NCBI RefSeq assembly: GCF_025144145.1
Contig: NZ_CP083546.1
Span: 3,940,001-4,004,000 of the forward strand
Length of the DNA: 64,000 nt
Direction of reading: 5' to 3'
From: Leisingera sp. M658
Lineage (GTDB): Bacteria; Pseudomonadota; Alphaproteobacteria; Rhodobacterales; Rhodobacteraceae
Shown: piece by piece, positions 1 through 8,981 of the stretch
Numbering within the stretch: position 1 is the stretch's first letter
Layout: the number at the start of each line of letters is the position of its first letter
Made by a program: the position numbers and the translations under genes
The notes under the pieces: model-generated
Databases searched by the model: none
Told to the model about the DNA's origin: nothing
Seen by the model: the letters and a program-made list of their open reading frames with translations, nothing else

Positions 1-518
1 CGGGCATCGGCCAGCACGGCGTCGGCTTGCGTATCACGGCCCTGCACCTTGTAGCCGCCCAGAGTATTGATCGACTGCGGCGTAAGACCAATGTGCGCCA
101 TCACCGGAATGCCGCGCTTGACCAGAAAGCGGATGGTTTCGGCCATCCCGACGCCGCCCTCCAGCTTGACCGCGGCGCAGCCGGTCTCGGCCATCAGCCA
201 GGCGGCATTGCGAAATGCCTGTTGCGGGCTTTCCTCATAAGACCCGAAGGGCATGTCGATCACCAGCATCGCCTGTTCCAGACCACGCGCCACCGCCTGG
301 CCGTGCAGGATCATCATCTCCATCGTCACGCCCAGGGTGGAGGTCAGCCCGTGCAGCACCATGCCAACGCTGTCGCCGACCAGCACAAAATCGCAATGGG
401 CGTCCATCAACCGCGCCATCGGCGTGGTATAGGCTGTCAGGCTGACCAAAGGGGTGCCGCCTTTGCGGGCCCGGATGTCTTCGGCGTTGGGCGCCTGTTT
501 CTTGGCTGTTGCGCTCAT
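1..518 (-). CDS. panB: 3-methyl-2-oxobutanoate hydroxymethyltransferase, 5' part (cut by window edge)
   Basis: Ketopantoate hydroxymethyltransferase, the first step of pantothenate (coenzyme A) synthesis; it moves a hydroxymethyl group from methylene-tetrahydrofolate to 2-oxoisovalerate in the cytosol. About 172 N-terminal residues are visible, beginning [11 protein letters not shown]. Family signatures seen are [25 protein letters not shown] (metal-binding Asp region), VKLEGG and [12 protein letters not shown]. The ATG at 518 is preceded by AGGAAG. The gene reads leftwards out of the window, so the C-terminus (normally to about 275 residues) is missing. It is divergent from the ABC binding-protein gene. 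Confidence 0.95.
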   Translation of the reverse strand, partial: MSATAKKQAPNAEDIRARKGGTPLVSLTAYTTPMARLMDAHCDFVLVGDSVGMVLHGLTSTLGVTMEMMILHGQAVARGLEQAMLVIDMPFGSYEESPQQAFRNAAWLMAETGCAAVKLEGGVGMAETIRFLVKRGIPVMAHIGLTPQSINTLGGYKVQGRDTQADAVLADA

Positions 519-609
519 GGCTTCCTGTCCGCAGTTCGAATAGCGCCCGGATTACCAATTAACGCCGCGTGCTTCCAGTGCGCGAAATGCCGCCCGGTCT
601 TGATTACGC

Positions 610-636
610 TTGGGAAACAAGGAAACTCGTTTCCAA
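610..636. promoter_or_regulatory. Candidate operator upstream of the ABC binding-protein gene
   Basis: Three copies of a GGAAAC-type half-site lie together. TTGGGAAAC (610-618) and GTTTCCAA (629-636) form an outer inverted repeat, and GGAAAC-TC-GTTTCC (621-634) an inner one. The element lies 46-72 bases upstream of the ATG at 682, in the panB divergent spacer. It resembles a repressor site, but the cognate regulator is not in the window. I saw no convincing -35/-10 pair around it. Confidence 0.4.
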
Positions 637-681
637 TAGGCGCCCAAACAGGCCCGAATTTTGCACACAGGGAGTTTTCCG

Positions 682-2160
682 ATGGCCTTCAGATCCTACG
701 TTTTCGCCGCCAGTTCCGCGCTGGCCTTGATGGCGGGCGCCGCCTGGGCCAAGGACAGCGTCACCATCGGCCTGCAGCTGGAACCACCGCATCTGGACCC
801 GACAAGCGCCGCCGCACAGGCCATCGATTCGGTGGTTTACAGCAACATTTTCGAAGGGCTGACCCGGTTCATGGGCGATGGATCTGTGGTGCCGGGGTTG
901 GCGGAAAGCTGGGAAATTTCCGGGGACGGCACCGTTTACACCTTCAAGCTGCGCGAAGGCGTCATCTTTCACGACGGCAGCACGATGGATGCGGAGGACG
1001 TGAAGTTCTCGCTCGACCGCGCCCGCGCCGAAGACAGCACCAACGCACAGAAAGCGCTGTTTGAGGGGATCGTGTCGGTAGATGCGGTGAACCCGCAAAC
1101 CGTCAAAGTCACTCTGGACGCGCCGAACGGCAGTTTCCTGTTCAATCTGGCCTGGGGCGATGCGGTGATTGTGGCACCGGAGAGCATCGAGGATATCAAG
1201 ACCAGCCCGGTCGGCACCGGCGCCTATACCTTTCAGGAATGGGTGCAGGGCGACCGGATCAGCCTGGCGCGCAATCCGGAGTATTGGGGCGAACAGCCCG
1301 CGCTGGCCTCGGCCACCTTTAAATTCATCTCCGATCCCACCGCCGCCTTTGCCGCGATGATGGCCGAGGATATCGACGCCTTTGACAACTTCCCGGCGCC
1401 GGAGAACCTGCCGCAATTCGAGGCTGATTCGCGGTTCCAGGTGCTGGTGGGATCGACCGAGGGCGAGACAATCCTGTCCACCAATAACAAACAGCCGCCG
1501 TTCGACGACGCGCGCGTGCGCCAGGCTGTGGCCTATGCCATCGACCGGCAGTCCATCATCGACGGCGCGATGTTCGGCTATGGCACCCCCATCGGCACCC
1601 ATTTTGCACCGCATAACCCGGCCTACAAGGATCTGACCGGCGCGTCTTCCTTTGATCCTGAGAGGGCCAAGGCGCTGCTGGCAGAGGCTGGTCTGCCTGA
1701 CGGGTTTGAGACCACATTGCACCTGCCGCCGCCCTCTTATGCCCGCCGCGGCGGTGAAATTGTTGCGGCGCAGCTGGCCCAGGTGGGGATCAAGGCGGAG
1801 ATCATCAACGTGGAATGGGCGCAGTGGCTGGAATCTGTCTTTCGCGGCAAAAGCTTTGGCCTGTCGATCATCAGCCATACCGAGCCGATGGACATCGGCA
1901 TCTATGCACGGCCCGAGTACTACTTCCAGTATGACAGCAAGCCATTCCAGGAGCTTATGGCGACGCTGAACGCCACCACCGATCCGGACGCCCGCACCGC
2001 GCTGCTGCAACAGGCGCAGGAGATTATCGCGGCGGATTACGTCAACGGTTACCTGTTCCAGCTGGCCAAGCTGGGGGTGGCCAAGGCCGGATTGCAGGGG
2101 CTGTGGGAGAACGCGCCCACCGCCGCCATCGACCTCAGCGCACTCAGCTGGGCTGACTAG
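682..2160 (+). CDS. ABC transporter substrate-binding protein, peptide/opine/nickel family (SBP_bac_5)
   Basis: Periplasmic ligand-binding protein of 492 residues for the importer encoded at 3558-6906. Residues 1-24 are a Sec signal peptide (hydrophobic core, then GAAWA before KDS). The mature part shows family landmarks: LQLEPPHLDPT, YSNIFEGLTRF, AESWEISGDGTVYTFKLREGVIFHDG and VRQAVAYAIDRQSIIDGAMFGYGTPIG. The ATG at 682 is chosen over upstream codons because GGGAG lies 8 bases before it and the signal peptide starts there. The ligand cannot be read from sequence; this fold binds peptides, opines, nickel or other small cations. The gene is cut off from its permease genes by an opposite-strand gene, so it probably has its own promoter. 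Confidence 0.9.
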   Translation: MAFRSYVFAASSALALMAGAAWAKDSVTIGLQLEPPHLDPTSAAAQAIDSVVYSNIFEGLTRFMGDGSVVPGLAESWEISGDGTVYTFKLREGVIFHDGSTMDAEDVKFSLDRARAEDSTNAQKALFEGIVSVDAVNPQTVKVTLDAPNGSFLFNLAWGDAVIVAPESIEDIKTSPVGTGAYTFQEWVQGDRISLARNPEYWGEQPALASATFKFISDPTAAFAAMMAEDIDAFDNFPAPENLPQFEADSRFQVLVGSTEGETILSTNNKQPPFDDARVRQAVAYAIDRQSIIDGAMFGYGTPIGTHFAPHNPAYKDLTGASSFDPERAKALLAEAGLPDGFETTLHLPPPSYARRGGEIVAAQLAQVGIKAEIINVEWAQWLESVFRGKSFGLSIISHTEPMDIGIYARPEYYFQYDSKPFQELMATLNATTDPDARTALLQQAQEIIAADYVNGYLFQLAKLGVAKAGLQGLWENAPTAAIDLSALSWAD

Positions 2161-2179
2161 TCCAGGCTTGCAACCGATC

Positions 2180-2226
2180 GCCCGGCCGGCAGGCCGGGCA
2201 GCGCCCGAACCGCCCCTACGGGGCGG
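2180..2226. terminator. Tandem hairpins between convergent genes
   Basis: GCCCGGCC/GGCCGGGC (2180-2199, 4-base loop) is followed by CCGCCCC/GGGGCGG (2210-2226, 3-base loop). They fill the 83-base gap between the binding-protein stop (2160) and the deacetylase stop (2244). Neither is followed by a U-tract, so termination in both directions is inferred from position and stem strength. Confidence 0.5.
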
Positions 2227-2243
2227 GCGATGCCCTTACCGCA

Positions 2244-3362
2244 TTACAGCCCCCGTCTAGCCCGCAAGTAAGCCACCCCCTCCCGGATCACCTGCCGGAC
2301 CTCCCCGCCCCGCGGTTGGTCGCGCAGCGTGGTGAACCAATGCTCCGGCGGGTTTCGGCCCAGACGGTTGCCGTTGAACTCCAGCCCGCGCAGCACATCT
2401 TCGCCCCCCGCGGGCAGCCTCTCGGGCACCTCATACCCGTTCAGCGTGGCCCAGACCCCGGTCCAGAGCCGCCCGACCGACCATGGATTATAGCCGCCGC
2501 CGCCCAGCACCAGCAATCGCGGCGCCATCCCCATCAACGCCCGCACCACCGCCCAATGCGCATTGTTCGACAGATCCAGATGCGGCAGCGGATCCTCTGT
2601 CACAGCATCCGCCCCGCATTGCAGCACGATGGCATCCGGCGCAAAACCTTCCACCGCGGACAGAATCAGCACGTCTCGGATATGGGCCATCTCATCATCG
2701 TTGAAGCCGCGCGGCACTGGCAGGTTCAGGGCCGAGCCGCCCGCATCCTCCGTCAGCGCGCCGGTCTTGGGCCAGAGGTTCTCCTCATGCACCGAGATCA
2801 TCAGCGCGTCCCTGTCGCCGGTAAAGCCATGCTCTACTCCGTCGGAATGATGCGCGTCGATGTCCACATAGGCGATCCGCCGGGCGCCGTGATGGCGCAG
2901 TGACAGCATCGCCAGCACTGGATCGTTCAGATAGCAAAAGCCGTTGGCGCGGTCCGGCATCCCGTGGTGGGTGCCGCCCGCCGGGTTGTAGACGATGCCG
3001 CCCCCTGCCAGCAGCTCCCCCGCCAGGATCGACCCGCCCGCGGCAGTGGCCGGGCGGCGGAACATCTCCGGAAACACCGGGTTGGAAATGCTGCCCAAAT
3101 GGTGCCGCACCCGAACGTCTTCGCTTACAGACTGCGCCGCCTCTGCCGCTTGCAGCGCCGCGACGTATTCGGGCGTGTGCCAAGCGGTCAGCGCTGCCGG
3201 TTTCGCCCGGGGCGAATTCACATAGGCCTGATCCGGCAGCCAGCCCAGCACCCGAGACAGATCCATCACAGTTGAGACCCTTGGCACCCGCAGCGGATGC
3301 GTGCCGCCATAAGACGATCCGCGATAGATTTCCGATCCAATGAACAGGGGGCGCGTCAGCAT
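2244..3362 (-). CDS. Histone-deacetylase-family zinc amidohydrolase (AcuC / acetylpolyamine deacetylase type)
   Basis: A 372-residue zinc hydrolase of the arginase/deacetylase fold. Zinc ligands are visible as D169 and H171 in DIDAHHSDGVEHGF and D252 in QCGADAVTEDPL. The catalytic His pair is in GGTHHGM, followed by GFCYLNDPVLAML, and the glycine-rich end is LGGGGYNP. Bacterial members deacetylate acetyl-lysine (AcuC with acetyl-CoA synthetase) or N-acetylated polyamines. Its place inside an importer cluster that also encodes an acetyltransferase and an aldehyde dehydrogenase favours a small-molecule N-acetyl substrate; that is inference. The ATG at 3362 gives the start MLTRPLFIGSE. Longer upstream extensions of the frame are shadow. 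It is divergent from the permease operon, with a 195-base spacer. Confidence 0.88.
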   Translation of the reverse strand: MLTRPLFIGSEIYRGSSYGGTHPLRVPRVSTVMDLSRVLGWLPDQAYVNSPRAKPAALTAWHTPEYVAALQAAEAAQSVSEDVRVRHHLGSISNPVFPEMFRRPATAAGGSILAGELLAGGGIVYNPAGGTHHGMPDRANGFCYLNDPVLAMLSLRHHGARRIAYVDIDAHHSDGVEHGFTGDRDALMISVHEENLWPKTGALTEDAGGSALNLPVPRGFNDDEMAHIRDVLILSAVEGFAPDAIVLQCGADAVTEDPLPHLDLSNNAHWAVVRALMGMAPRLLVLGGGGYNPWSVGRLWTGVWATLNGYEVPERLPAGGEDVLRGLEFNGNRLGRNPPEHWFTTLRDQPRGGEVRQVIREGVAYLRARRGL

Positions 3363-3557
3363 AAGGCAGTGATAGCCGGTTTCCGCCCGCTGCCAAAGCA
3401 CATCGCACCGGGGCGGGCAGCCGCTTGCCCGGCGCGGCGCGCTTGTTCCGGTCAGACCCTGTACAACTTCTTGACGTTGCGCGTTTTTATGCTCTGCCGC
3501 TCGTTTCTCTTCGCTGCCCACTGGACCGAACCGCCCGGCGCTCCTAACGTGGCGGGC

Positions 3558-4505
3558 ATGTTGCGTTACGCCCTGAAACGCCTGTTGTCGCTGATTGCCA
3601 GCCTGGCCGTGGCCTCGCTGGTGATTTTTCTTGTGGTGGAGGTGGCGCCGGGTGATCCGGCCTCCTTCATGCTGGGGGTCAATGCGCAGGCCGACACCGT
3701 CGCCGCACTGCAGGCGGAGCTGGGGCTGGATCAGGGCAAGCTGGCCCGTTACCTTAGCTGGGCCGCCGGCATGCTGGGCGGCGATTTCGGCACCTCCTAC
3801 ACTTACCGCACGCCAGTTGCCGGGATGATTGCCGACCGGCTGTGGGTGTCGCTGCCGCTGGCGCTTTATGCGCTGACGCTCTCCACGCTCATCGCCTTTC
3901 CGGCCGGCATCTACGCCGCCGCCCGCCGCGGCAAGCCCGGGGACATGGCCGTGATCGGGGCTACCCAGCTGGGGGTCGCCGTGCCGAACTTCTGGTTTGC
4001 GATGATGCTCGTGCTGATCTTTGCCATCAACCTGCGCTGGTTCGGAGCCGGCGGCTTTCCGGGCTGGGATGCCGGGCTTTGGGCAGGTGTCCATGCGCTT
4101 ACCCTGCCTGCGATTGCACTGGCGCTGCCGCAGGCTGCGATCCTGACGCGGGTGATGCGCTCGGCGCTGCTCGACATCCTGGGCGAGGATTTCATGCGCA
4201 CTGCCCGCGCCAAGGGGCTCTCGCGCCGCCAGGCCCTGTGGCGGCATGGGGTCAGGAATGCCCTGATCCCGGTGCTGACCATCATCGGCTTGCAGTTTTC
4301 ATTCCTGCTGGCGGGCGCCATCATCATTGAGCAGGTGTTCTACCTGCCCGGCCTCGGGCGGCTGGTGTTCCAGGCGATTTCCTCGCGCGATCTGATCGTG
4401 GTGGAGTCGGTGGTGATGCTACTGGTCTTTGCCGTCATTACGGTGAATTTCCTGGTCGATCTCGCCTATGCGCTGGTCGACCCGCGCCTCAGGAGCCGGA
4501 CATGA
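3558..4505 (+). CDS. ABC transporter permease (DppB/OppB type)
   Basis: First inner-membrane subunit of the importer, 315 residues. It has the typical N-terminal helix (LLSLIASLAVASLVIFLVVEVAPGDP), the conserved APGDPA motif of DppB-type permeases and five further helices. The cytoplasmic EAA loop that docks on the ATPase is EDFMRTARAKGLSRRQALWRHG. The ATG at 3558 starts MLRYALKRLLS, and its stop overlaps the next start (ATGA at 4502-4505), indicating translational coupling. It heads a five-gene run of overlapping frames: permease, permease, ATPase, GNAT, aldehyde dehydrogenase. Confidence 0.92.
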   Translation: MLRYALKRLLSLIASLAVASLVIFLVVEVAPGDPASFMLGVNAQADTVAALQAELGLDQGKLARYLSWAAGMLGGDFGTSYTYRTPVAGMIADRLWVSLPLALYALTLSTLIAFPAGIYAAARRGKPGDMAVIGATQLGVAVPNFWFAMMLVLIFAINLRWFGAGGFPGWDAGLWAGVHALTLPAIALALPQAAILTRVMRSALLDILGEDFMRTARAKGLSRRQALWRHGVRNALIPVLTIIGLQFSFLLAGAIIIEQVFYLPGLGRLVFQAISSRDLIVVESVVMLLVFAVITVNFLVDLAYALVDPRLRSRT

Positions 4506-5317
4506 CCCGCAACCTGATCCTTGGCGGCGTACTCTCCTCGCTGGTGCTGCTGACGGCGCTGGTGTCGTTTCTGTGGACGCCGTTCGACCACGCGGCAATG
4601 AACATCCCTGCCAAGCTGCAAACGCCGAATGCGCAGCACTGGCTGGGCACCGATCATTTCGGGCGCGACCTGATGTCGATGATCATGGTCGGCGCCCGCA
4701 CCTCCATCGCCGTGGCGCTGGTGGCTGTCGGCATTGGTATGGGCGCGGGTGTGCCGCTGGGGCTGGCCGCCGCCGCGTGCAACGGGTCGTGGCTGGATGA
4801 GGGGATCATGCGCGGCAACGATCTGGTCTTTGCCTTTCCCTCGCTGGTGATCGCCATCCTGATTACTGCCGTCCTGGGTGCCGGGGCCGTCAACGCAATT
4901 ATCGCCATCGGCATCTTCAACATCCCTGTCTTTGCCCGCATCACCCGCGGCGCAGCTTTGTCCCTGTGGGAGCGCGAGTTCATCCTGGCCGCACGGGTGG
5001 CAGGCAAGGGCGCGGCACGGATCTCGGCTGAGCATATCCTGCCCAATGTGATGAACCTGCTGATCGTGCAGGGCACCATCCAGTTCTCGCTGGGTATCCT
5101 GGCGGAAGCGGGTCTCAGCTATGTCGGCCTCGGCGCCCAGCCGCCCACCCCTAGCTGGGGCCGGATGCTGGCCGACGCTCAGACAATGGTCAGCTTTGCC
5201 CCGCATCTGGCGCTGGTGCCGGGCATGGCCATCATCCTGACCGTGCTGGGGCTGAACCTGCTGGGCGACGGGTTGCGCGATTTCCTGGACCCGAAACTAA
5301 GGGTGGCACGCGCATGA
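4502..5317 (+). CDS. ABC transporter permease (DppC/OppC type)
   Basis: Second permease subunit, 271 residues. The N-terminal helix is followed by the DppC-type periplasmic signature HWLGTDHFGRDLMSMIMVGARTS. The EAA loop is REFILAARVAGKGAARISAEHILPN, and the C-terminus ends NLLGDGLRDFLDPKLR, as is usual in the family. It overlaps the upstream permease by four bases and the ATPase gene by four bases (ATGA at 5314-5317). It should form a heterodimeric channel with the preceding subunit. Confidence 0.92.
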   Translation: MTRNLILGGVLSSLVLLTALVSFLWTPFDHAAMNIPAKLQTPNAQHWLGTDHFGRDLMSMIMVGARTSIAVALVAVGIGMGAGVPLGLAAAACNGSWLDEGIMRGNDLVFAFPSLVIAILITAVLGAGAVNAIIAIGIFNIPVFARITRGAALSLWEREFILAARVAGKGAARISAEHILPNVMNLLIVQGTIQFSLGILAEAGLSYVGLGAQPPTPSWGRMLADAQTMVSFAPHLALVPGMAIILTVLGLNLLGDGLRDFLDPKLRVARA

Positions 5318-6906
5318 CGCTACTGGATGTCACCAGCCTGTCGGTCAGGATCGGCGCTTTTCAGGTGCTGAAGGATGTCTGTTTCCACATCGAGCCGGGC
5401 GAGATCGTGGCGGTCACCGGTGAAAGCGGGTCGGGCAAGTCTATGACCGCACTCGCCATCCTGCAGCTGCTGCCGGACCTTGCGGAGGCCAAGGGGTACA
5501 TAACGCTGAGCGGTACCCAGTTGCTGGAGCAGTCCGAGACGCAAATGTGCGCCCTGCGAGGCCAGTCCATTGGCATGGTGTTCCAGGAGCCGATGACCGC
5601 GCTGAACCCAGTCAAGACCATCGGTGCGCAGGTGATGGAGACGATCCTGATCCATAAAGCGATGCCCCGCATGCAGGCCGAAGCCCGCGCCCGCGAGGTG
5701 CTGGAGCGGGTTGGCCTGCCGGCGGACCGTTTCCCCCTGTCGCGCTATCCGCATGAGCTGTCGGGTGGCCAGCGCCAGCGGGTGGTGATCGCAATGGCCA
5801 TCGCTTTGCGCCCCAAGCTGCTGATCGCGGATGAGCCGACCACCGCGCTGGATGTCACTACCCAGGCGCAGATTCTGGAGCTGCTGAAGGATCTGGTTCA
5901 GGACTATGGCATGGGGTTGATGATCATCAGCCATGACCTGGCCGTCGTCGCTGACCTGGCCGACCGGATCGTCGTCATGCGGAACGGCGGAGTGGTGGAA
6001 ACCGGTCACACCACCTGGCTTTTGCGCAACATGCGGCATCCCTATACGCGGATGCTGTTTGAAGCCTCCAGCCATCAGGTGGCGCTGCCGGACCCGCCCG
6101 CCCCCGCGCCGCTGCTGGAGGTCAGGAATGCGGTCCGCGACTACAGAACCCCGCGCGAATCGCTGTTTTCCAAACCCGGCACATTCCGCGCCGTGAACAA
6201 TGTCTCCTTTACCCTGAACCGCGGTGAACGGCTGGGCCTGGTGGGTGAGTCGGGGTGCGGTAAATCGACCCTGACACGGGCTATTCTGGGGCTGGAACCG
6301 TTGCAGGACGGGGAGATCCGCCTCGATGGAAAGCGTGTTGCGACACACCTCAACCCGGCGATTCGACGCAAAGTCCAAGTTGTGTTCCAGGACCCCTATG
6401 GCAGCTTCAACCCGCGTCACCGGGTGGAGCGGCTGATCACCGAACCTTTCCATTTGCTGCCCGATCCACCAAGCGGGGCGGCGCGCGCCGGGCTTATTTC
6501 CGAAACCCTTTCTGCTGTCGGGCTAAACCCTGAAGATGCCGGCAAATACATCCACCAGTTCTCCGGCGGCCAGCGCCAGCGTATTGCGATTGCCCGCGCA
6601 TTGATCACCCGTCCAGAGCTGATCATCTTTGACGAGGCGGTCTCCGCTCTCGACGTCTCGGTCCGGGCCCGGATCCTTGATCTGCTGGCGGAGCTGTGCG
6701 AGGCCTATGCCCTCACCTATCTGTTCATCAGCCATGACCTGAGCGTGGTGCGGACGATCACCGACCGCTGCCTGGTGATGCAAAAAGGCGAGATCGTCGA
6801 ACAGGGTGCAACCGAGGCCATGTTCAGCAATCCGCAGCACCCCTATACCCGGCAGCTGATTGCCGCCGCGCCGGTTCTTCCCGATCTGAATTCGGGGGCT
6901 GCATGA
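5314..6906 (+). CDS. Fused double-ATPase subunit of the peptide/nickel-type ABC importer
   Basis: A 530-residue protein carrying both nucleotide-binding domains that Dpp/Opp systems usually encode separately (DppD and DppF). Domain 1 has Walker A at residues 36-43 (GESGSGKS), signature LSGGQ at 149-153 and Walker B LLIADEP. Domain 2 has Walker A at 311-318 (GESGCGKS), signature FSGGQ at 416-420 and Walker B LIIFDEA. The oligopeptide C-terminal motif HPYTRML/HPYTRQL occurs after each domain. The second domain's Walker B ends DEA rather than the usual DEP. Such fusions are known in this family (for example GsiA and YejF types). Stop and next start overlap (ATGA at 6903). Confidence 0.93.
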   Translation: MTLLDVTSLSVRIGAFQVLKDVCFHIEPGEIVAVTGESGSGKSMTALAILQLLPDLAEAKGYITLSGTQLLEQSETQMCALRGQSIGMVFQEPMTALNPVKTIGAQVMETILIHKAMPRMQAEARAREVLERVGLPADRFPLSRYPHELSGGQRQRVVIAMAIALRPKLLIADEPTTALDVTTQAQILELLKDLVQDYGMGLMIISHDLAVVADLADRIVVMRNGGVVETGHTTWLLRNMRHPYTRMLFEASSHQVALPDPPAPAPLLEVRNAVRDYRTPRESLFSKPGTFRAVNNVSFTLNRGERLGLVGESGCGKSTLTRAILGLEPLQDGEIRLDGKRVATHLNPAIRRKVQVVFQDPYGSFNPRHRVERLITEPFHLLPDPPSGAARAGLISETLSAVGLNPEDAGKYIHQFSGGQRQRIAIARALITRPELIIFDEAVSALDVSVRARILDLLAELCEAYALTYLFISHDLSVVRTITDRCLVMQKGEIVEQGATEAMFSNPQHPYTRQLIAAAPVLPDLNSGAA

Positions 6907-7376
6907 CCCTGTCTCTAGCGCTGATCATGCCGCGGGAGCAGGCCTTGCTGGCCGCAGCGATGGCGCCCTATTTCAAGGAGACAGCGCCGCACGCTGCGAT
7001 CGATCCTACCGGGCGTGCAGGCCAGATGCTGCACCGCAAGGATGTGACCGCCTTCTGGCTGCGCAACGACAGCGCCCGCATCGGTTTTGCCATCGTGCTG
7101 AACCTGCCCGATGACCGGCGCGAATTGTCTGAGTTCTGCATTCTGCCGCAGCACCGCCGCCAGGGCTGGGGCCAGGAAGCCGCTTGCCTTATCCTGCAGG
7201 AGTTTCCGGGGCGCTGGCGCATGGGATTGTCGAAATCCTCACGCCAGGCTGTGGCGTTCTGGGGCACATGCCTCAGCCTCCTGCCCGGCATCCGGGACTT
7301 GCGCGAGGGCGCGCCCTTCACCGGACATCAGATCAAAAGCTACACATTCGACGTTGCAGGAGCCCATAATGACTGA
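6903..7376 (+). CDS. GNAT-family N-acetyltransferase
   Basis: A 157-residue protein with a GNAT core. The acetyl-CoA pyrophosphate-binding segment reads RRQGWGQEA after the beta-4 strand ELSEFCILPQH. The family transfers acetyl from acetyl-CoA to an amine. The gene overlaps the ATPase gene by 4 bases and the aldehyde dehydrogenase gene by 8, so the three are surely one operon. With a deacetylase encoded nearby, an acetylation/deacetylation cycle on the imported amine is possible, but the substrate is unknown. The sequence is diverged, and only the central GNAT motif is convincing. Confidence 0.75.
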   Translation: MTLSLALIMPREQALLAAAMAPYFKETAPHAAIDPTGRAGQMLHRKDVTAFWLRNDSARIGFAIVLNLPDDRRELSEFCILPQHRRQGWGQEAACLILQEFPGRWRMGLSKSSRQAVAFWGTCLSLLPGIRDLREGAPFTGHQIKSYTFDVAGAHND

Positions 7377-8826
7377 CGCCTCCCCTCTCTGGTTCGATCC
7401 CGCGCTGTGCCTCATTGGCAGCGCTTGGATTCCTGCCGCCAGCGGCGGAACCCTGCCGTTGATGAACCCCTCGGACGGCAGCGAAATCTGCCGGATCCCC
7501 CGCGGCGGTGCAGCGGATATAGAGGCTGCGGTGCAGGCCGCAGATGCTGCCTTGGAGGGGGAATGGGGCGCGATGACAGCGCTGGAGCGCGGCCGCATCC
7601 TGACCCGGATCGGACAGCTGGTGCTGAAGCGGGTGGAGCAACTGGCCGCACTGGAAGCGATGGACGTGGGCAAGCCGCTGACCCAGGCGCGGGCCGATGC
7701 GCTGGCGCTGGCGCGCTACTGCGAATTCTACGGCGGCGCAGCGGACAAGGTGATGGGAGAGACCATCCCTTATCTGGACGGTTTCACCGTCTATACGCTG
7801 CGCGAACCGCATGGGGTGACGGGGCATATCGTGCCCTGGAATTACCCGATGCAGATCATCGGGCGTTCGGTGGGTGCGGCGCTGGCAATGGGCAATGCCT
7901 GCGTGCTGAAACCGGCCGAAGAAGCCTGCCTGACGGCACTGGCTTTTGCCCGTATCGCGGTCGAGGCCGGGCTGCCCGCCGGGGCGCTGAATGTGGTGCC
8001 GGGTCTGGGAGGGGAAGCCGGCGCGGCACTGGCAGGGCATCCAAATGTGCAGCATATTTCCTTTACCGGCTCGGTGCGCACGGGCGCTCTGGTGCAGCAG
8101 GCCGCAGGCGCCAATGTGGTTCCGGTGACGCTGGAGCTGGGCGGCAAGTCTCCGCAGCTTGTGTTCGACGATGCGGATCTGGACGCCGCATTGCCGTTTC
8201 TTGTGAATGCAGGCATCCAGAATGCAGGCCAGACCTGTTCGGCCTCCTCGCGTATTCTGGTGCAGCGCGGGGTCTACGGCGAGGTGAAGGCGCGGATGGC
8301 AGATGCCTACCGTGACCTGAAGGCGGGGCCGGCAAAGGACGACCTGCAGCTGGGACCGCTGATCTCTGCCCGGCAAAAACAGATTGTCGAAAGCTATCTG
8401 GAGCAGGGCGCGAACCTGCCGGTTGCTGCCCATGGCGCCATTTCCCCGCAGGCGCCGGAAACGGGCGCCTATGTCCGGCCCACTCTGTTTGCCGACGTGC
8501 CGCCGGATCATGTGCTGGCGCGCGAGGAGGTGTTCGGCCCGGTGCAGGTGCTGATCCCGTTTGAGACCGAAGAAGACGCCGTGCGGATTGCCAACAGCAC
8601 CGATTACGGTCTGGTGGCCAGCGTCTGGACCCGAGACGGCGCACGGCAGATGCGGCTGGCAAAGCGTCTTCGGGCCGGGCAGGTGTTCCTTAACAATTAC
8701 GGCGCCGGCGGCGGGGTTGAGCTGCCCTTTGGCGGTGTCGGGAAATCCGGCCATGGGCGGGAAAAGGGGTTTGAAGCGCTCTATGGGTTCTCGCAGCTCA
8801 AGACCGTGGCCGCCCATCACGGTTAG
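7369..8826 (+). CDS. NAD(P)-dependent aldehyde dehydrogenase
   Basis: A 485-residue ALDH-superfamily enzyme oxidising an aldehyde to a carboxylate. Catalytic residues are N158 in VPWNYP, E256 in LELGGKSP and nucleophile C290 in GQTCSASS; the cofactor site includes FTGSVRTG. The C-terminus has the PFGGVGKSGHGREKG motif typical of amino-aldehyde and betaine-aldehyde-like members. The ATG at 7369 (MTDASPLWFD) overlaps the GNAT gene by 8 bases. It closes the importer operon and would oxidise the aldehyde left after amine oxidation or transamination of the imported compound. Substrate class (gamma-aminobutyraldehyde, betaine aldehyde or other) cannot be fixed from motifs. Confidence 0.92.
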   Translation: MTDASPLWFDPALCLIGSAWIPAASGGTLPLMNPSDGSEICRIPRGGAADIEAAVQAADAALEGEWGAMTALERGRILTRIGQLVLKRVEQLAALEAMDVGKPLTQARADALALARYCEFYGGAADKVMGETIPYLDGFTVYTLREPHGVTGHIVPWNYPMQIIGRSVGAALAMGNACVLKPAEEACLTALAFARIAVEAGLPAGALNVVPGLGGEAGAALAGHPNVQHISFTGSVRTGALVQQAAGANVVPVTLELGGKSPQLVFDDADLDAALPFLVNAGIQNAGQTCSASSRILVQRGVYGEVKARMADAYRDLKAGPAKDDLQLGPLISARQKQIVESYLEQGANLPVAAHGAISPQAPETGAYVRPTLFADVPPDHVLAREEVFGPVQVLIPFETEEDAVRIANSTDYGLVASVWTRDGARQMRLAKRLRAGQVFLNNYGAGGGVELPFGGVGKSGHGREKGFEALYGFSQLKTVAAHHG

Positions 8827-8868
8827 GTCCCGCTGCCGCAAGAAGTTTTGCGCCGTGCGTTGCACAAT

Positions 8869-8938
8869 GCCCGGCAGGCCGCGCCTCCAGCGCGGCGTGC
8901 CGGGCCCAAGGGGCGCCCTTGCTTTTCAAAGCAGGGGC
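8869..8938. terminator. Two strong hairpins between convergent aldehyde dehydrogenase and pncB genes
   Basis: Hairpin 1 has an outer GCCCGGCA/TGCCGGGC stem (8869-8876 with 8898-8905) stacked on CCGCGC/GCGCGG (8879-8884 with 8890-8895). Hairpin 2 pairs 8915-8925 with 8928-8938, including TGCTTT/AAAGCA. Located between the stops at 8826 and 8982. They are likely bidirectional terminators, though no long U-run follows either. Confidence 0.5.
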
Positions 8939-8981
8939 AACGCGCGGGAGCCAGCCCGTTCTTTGCAGCGCAGGAAGAGAG

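Noticed and set aside
2244-4247. Extension of the deacetylase frame to 667 codons
   Set aside because: The added N-terminus is antisense to the permease gene and is low-complexity; the conserved protein begins at 3362.
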